Assembly (NCBI GenBank): GCA_900553945.1
Contig: USFR01000008.1
Span: 21,537 to 85,536 of the forward strand
Source: an uncultured Clostridium sp.
GTDB lineage: Bacteria > Bacillota > Clostridia > TANB77 > CAG-508
Length of the DNA stretch: 64,000 bases
Direction: 5' to 3'
A program made the translations under genes and the position numbers. The notes beneath the pieces were generated by a model. That model saw only the letters and a program-made list of their open reading frames with translations, did not search any database and was not told where the DNA came from. This document shows positions 61,203 to 64,000 of this stretch, piece after piece. How positions within the stretch are numbered: the first letter of the stretch is position 1; each line of letters begins with the position of its first letter.

Positions 61203-64000
61203 CTAATGATTACATGAGCTATCTTTTCTTTTAATTCTTATTAGAATATTTAATAAAACTAATGCAAAAATAACTATTATTAATAGACCTATAATATTCT
61301 TAACTACACCTGTAGCAATTGATATAATTCCTTTTTGGCTAGAATAGTCGTCTTCATTTTTATCATTATTATTTGGTAAAGAATCTACATCCAATGTTTC
61401 ACTTAAATTATAGTCTTTACTTATTTCTGCAATATTTTCGAATACACCTAAACCACCTTCTGTATTTTTCCAAGTTAATGTAACTGTTACTTTTTTTGTT
61501 TCTCCTGGATTTATCAAAGTATTTTCTAATTGATTTGTAACAAGCTCACCATTATCATTAATTACCCATTGTTCATTTTCTTCTTGTTTAGCTTCAAATC
61601 CACTTGGTATAATATCCTTAATTTCTTTTGCGTAACCAGGTATTTCTCCCTCGTTTGTAACAAATATATCATAGCAAACTTTAACTACTGTTTGCTCAAT
61701 GTTTTTCTGTTTAATTTCTACTTTAAACATTCCTGGATTATTTAAACTATTGTCTTTTGTTAATTTTCCATTTTCGTAAACTTGTATTCGATTTATATTT
61801 TGCCTTAATGCTAAATCAAAATATTTAACTTTTATAATTGTATTATCTTTTTCAGTAGCTATATTTTCTACAACGTTGTCATACTGATCTTTACACTCTT
61901 CTATTTTAACAACATTTTCTAGCTTTTTATTTTTCTCCCTAAAGTCTGATACCTTAAAAGCTATTTGTATGTCCTCATAACTAGTTTTTTCTGATGAATC
62001 TGCTGGTATTTTTTTATCACTTAAATATTGGCTCTGGAATTTCACTGCATTATTAATATTGCCAGTTACTTCTCCATCTTTATCTAACATAACCCATCCA
62101 TATTTTTGGTTAATTTCATTTTGTTGCAAAAACTCTAGTCCATTTTCTGGATAATCTATAATCTTTGATGCATAACTATCGATTTCTCCATGGTTATATA
62201 TCCTAATATTATATACTACAATGTCCCTTTGCTCTACTTCTGTTTCATTATTGCTTTCTTTTTCATCCCTTTGTATTACATCGTTTACAGAATATATTTT
62301 TTCTTCTATTTGGTTTTTAGCATAGTTACTTCTTAGTATTAATTTAGAAGTTGTACTACTTACTTTGTCTTCAATTATCTTATTATTAATGTCTGTTTGA
62401 GTTACATTTAATTCCAATTCTATATCTTGATATTTTCTGTCTAAATCTTTTATTTTTAAATATACTTCTAAAGTTTTTCCAGTATCTTCTACACCTTCTT
62501 CTGTTTTTTCAGGTATTTCATTTTCTTCACCATTTTCAAAACATAATATGTCTGTTAAAATAGTATTTTTATCATCTTGTGTCCATTTGTATTTTTCATT
62601 AGTTTCTTCTTGTGCCATTTCAACATTATCTGGTAATTTTATTTTAACTTTTTGAGCATATCCTGCTCCAACACCTTTGTTCTTTACTTTTATCAATACT
62701 TTGACAACATCACTACTAGATACTCTTACCACATCACCAGTTTGCTTATTCTCTTTGCCATTTATCTCTTCTACTTTAGTTTCTAGATACAATGCTGGAA
62801 CATTTGGTTCTAATATAGTAACTTTTATTTCTCCAATTTCAGGTTGAATTAAATTATAGTTATCTTTATCTACTCCTGTTAAAGATATATCTTCAATTTT
62901 TACATTCCAGCTTCCAATTTTTTCACTTTCTGATATTCCTGTCTCAGGTAATTTAAAGCTTACATCTTCACCATATAGTACTCCTATTAATTCACCACCT
63001 TGAATTTTTACTATATTGTTTTTATCATATAACTTGTCTACAGCTTTTATGTTTTTAATTGTTATATCTTTCTTTGAAATTTCTACACTTACGTCTTCTT
63101 TGTCTGGTTGTTTTAATTTGTAATTATAACTTTCTCTACCAACTAATGTTATCTCTGGTATTTGTACATAATATTGTCCTATATTTTTGCTTTCTACTGT
63201 TCCTGTTTTTGATAATATAAATCCTACTTTTTGTTTGTCTATTTCTTCTATTCCTTGTAGTTCTCCACCTAATAGCTCTACTATATTTGTTCCGTTATAT
63301 TGTCTACTTGTTGCTGTTATTTTTGTTATTGTTATGTCTTTTTGTGAGATTTCTACACTTACGTCTTCTTTATCTGGTTGTTTTAATTTGTAGTTATTGC
63401 ATTCTTCTCCTGTTAATACTATTTCTGGTATTTGTACATAGTATTGGCCTATGTTTTTGCTTTCTACTGTTCCTGTTTTTGATAATGTAAATCCTACTTT
63501 TGCTTTATCTATTTCTTCTATTCCTTGTAGTTCTCCACCTTGCAACTCTACTATATTTGTTCCATTATATTGTCTACTTGTTGCCGTTATTTTCGTTATT
63601 GTTATATCTTTTTGTGAGATTTCTACACTTACGTCTTCTTTATCTGGTTGTTTTAATTTGTAGTTATTACATTCCTCTCCTGTTAATACTATTTCTGGTA
63701 TTTGTACATAGTATTTTCCTATGTTTTTGCTTTCTACTGTTCCTGTTTTTGATAATGTAAATCCTACTTTTGCTTTATCTATTTCTTCTATTCCTTGTAG
63801 TTCTCCACCTAATAGCTCTACTATATTTGTTCCGTTATATTGTCTACTTGTTGCTGTTATTTTTGTTATTGTTATGTCTTTTTGTGAGATTTCTACACTT
63901 ACGTCTTCTTTATCTGGTTGTTTTAATTTGTAGTTATTACATTCCTCTCCTGTTAATACTATTTCTGGTATTTGTACATAGTATTTTCCTATATTTTTGC
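61203..64000 (-). CDS. Giant surface protein with YDG-like tandem repeats and DUF11 modules (5' end outside window)
   Basis: The frame is open from the right window edge to TAG at 61203, more than 930 residues. The N-terminal visible part holds at least three nearly identical 90-aa repeats (KTGTVESKNIG, LTGEECNNYKL, DITITKITATSRQYNG) and a fourth divergent one (AVDKLYDKNNIVKIQG), matching YDG-type beta repeats of adhesins. Three DUF11-like modules follow (VKNKGVGAGYAQKVKIKLPD; YNIRIYNHGEIDSYA; DLALRQNINRI...TNEGEIPGYAKEI). The end is ISIATG, a membrane helix and RIKRKDSSCNH, again a sorting-type anchor without LPxTG. The first in-frame ATG seen (63545) is internal to a repeat and is not the start. 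Confidence 0.85.
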   Translation of the reverse strand, partial: KNIGKYYVQIPEIVLTGEECNNYKLKQPDKEDVSVEISQKDITITKITATSRQYNGTNIVELLGGELQGIEEIDKAKVGFTLSKTGTVESKNIGKYYVQIPEIVLTGEECNNYKLKQPDKEDVSVEISQKDITITKITATSRQYNGTNIVELQGGELQGIEEIDKAKVGFTLSKTGTVESKNIGQYYVQIPEIVLTGEECNNYKLKQPDKEDVSVEISQKDITITKITATSRQYNGTNIVELLGGELQGIEEIDKQKVGFILSKTGTVESKNIGQYYVQIPEITLVGRESYNYKLKQPDKEDVSVEISKKDITIKNIKAVDKLYDKNNIVKIQGGELIGVLYGEDVSFKLPETGISESEKIGSWNVKIEDISLTGVDKDNYNLIQPEIGEIKVTILEPNVPALYLETKVEEINGKENKQTGDVVRVSSSDVVKVLIKVKNKGVGAGYAQKVKIKLPDNVEMAQEETNEKYKWTQDDKNTILTDILCFENGEENEIPEKTEEGVEDTGKTLEVYLKIKDLDRKYQDIELELNVTQTDINNKIIEDKVSSTTSKLILRSNYAKNQIEEKIYSVNDVIQRDEKESNNETEVEQRDIVVYNIRIYNHGEIDSYASKIIDYPENGLEFLQQNEINQKYGWVMLDKDGEVTGNINNAVKFQSQYLSDKKIPADSSEKTSYEDIQIAFKVSDFREKNKKLENVVKIEECKDQYDNVVENIATEKDNTIIKVKYFDLALRQNINRIQVYENGKLTKDNSLNNPGMFKVEIKQKNIEQTVVKVCYDIFVTNEGEIPGYAKEIKDIIPSGFEAKQEENEQWVINDNGELVTNQLENTLINPGETKKVTVTLTWKNTEGGLGVFENIAEISKDYNLSETLDVDSLPNNNDKNEDDYSSQKGIISIATGVVKNIIGLLIIVIFALVLLNILIRIKRKDSSCNH
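63061..64000 (-). repeat. 270-bp tandem repeats encoding YDG-like domains
   Basis: The segment around TTTTTGCTTTCTACTGTTCC recurs at about 63183, 63453 and 63723, and starts again at about 63993: an exact 270-bp period (90 codons) with only scattered substitutions. The array continues past the window edge. Confidence 0.9.

Noticed and set aside
63061..64000. CRISPR array
   Set aside because: The repeats are 270 bp long, contiguous and in frame with a coding sequence; there are no spacers.

Overview
The window looks like a chromosomal segment from an uncultured, AT-rich Bacillota (class Clostridia-like). Supporting signs are strong AGGAGG-type ribosome binding sites, TTGACA-17-TATAAT promoters, rpoB/rpoC and gatCAB of Firmicutes type, a CarD regulator, a sortase, and LemA, Hsp33 and YifB/ComM genes. 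I cannot name a genus from the sequence alone.

Layout. 1-6.3 kb holds housekeeping and envelope genes: the tail of a membrane protein, then dapF, a metallo-beta-lactamase-fold hydrolase, an SDR oxidoreductase, an MscS channel, a sortase, CarD and dUTPase. 6.5-8.3 kb holds a G5-domain cell-wall lytic enzyme diverging from lemA. 8.7-14 kb holds gatC-gatA-gatB, an unknown acidic protein and hslO. 14-22.3 kb holds rpoB-rpoC, divergent from rpsT. 22.4-28.2 kb holds small membrane proteins, an AI-2E-type permease, yraN, dprA and comM; the last two have no normal start codon where the protein should begin. 28.4-37.7 kb holds two giant secreted proteins with an N-terminal thioester-like domain, five DUF11/isopeptide-type modules and a C-terminal anchor. 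A D,D-carboxypeptidase and tRNA-Gly/tRNA-Cys follow.

39.5-60.7 kb is the most unusual part: one long minus-strand locus for a type IV secretion-like machine. In transcription order it has four VirB2-like pilins (the first separately terminated), a PrgI/VirB3-like protein, a membrane-anchored VirB4 N-domain protein, a separate VirB4 ATPase, two VirB6/TrbL-like proteins, two NTF2-like membrane proteins, a giant multidomain envelope protein, two unknown single-pass proteins, and an NlpC/P60-VirB6 fusion. A ribbon-helix-helix protein lies beyond. I see no relaxase, VirD4 coupling protein, integrase or VirB11 in the window, so this looks like a chromosomally fixed machine rather than a recognisable conjugative element, although parts could lie outside. 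Two of its genes change reading frame (three +1 changes in total), which could be consensus errors, decay or programmed shifts.

After an initiator tRNA, the window ends inside a third giant surface protein, with 270-bp tandem YDG-like repeats and DUF11 modules. The sortase, the three anchored proteins, the lytic enzymes and the secretion machine together suggest an organism that invests heavily in its cell surface. Non-coding features of note are a 229-bp element with 29-bp perfect inverted ends, a 121-bp element with 14-bp inverted ends, and a run of hairpins between rpoC and hslO.
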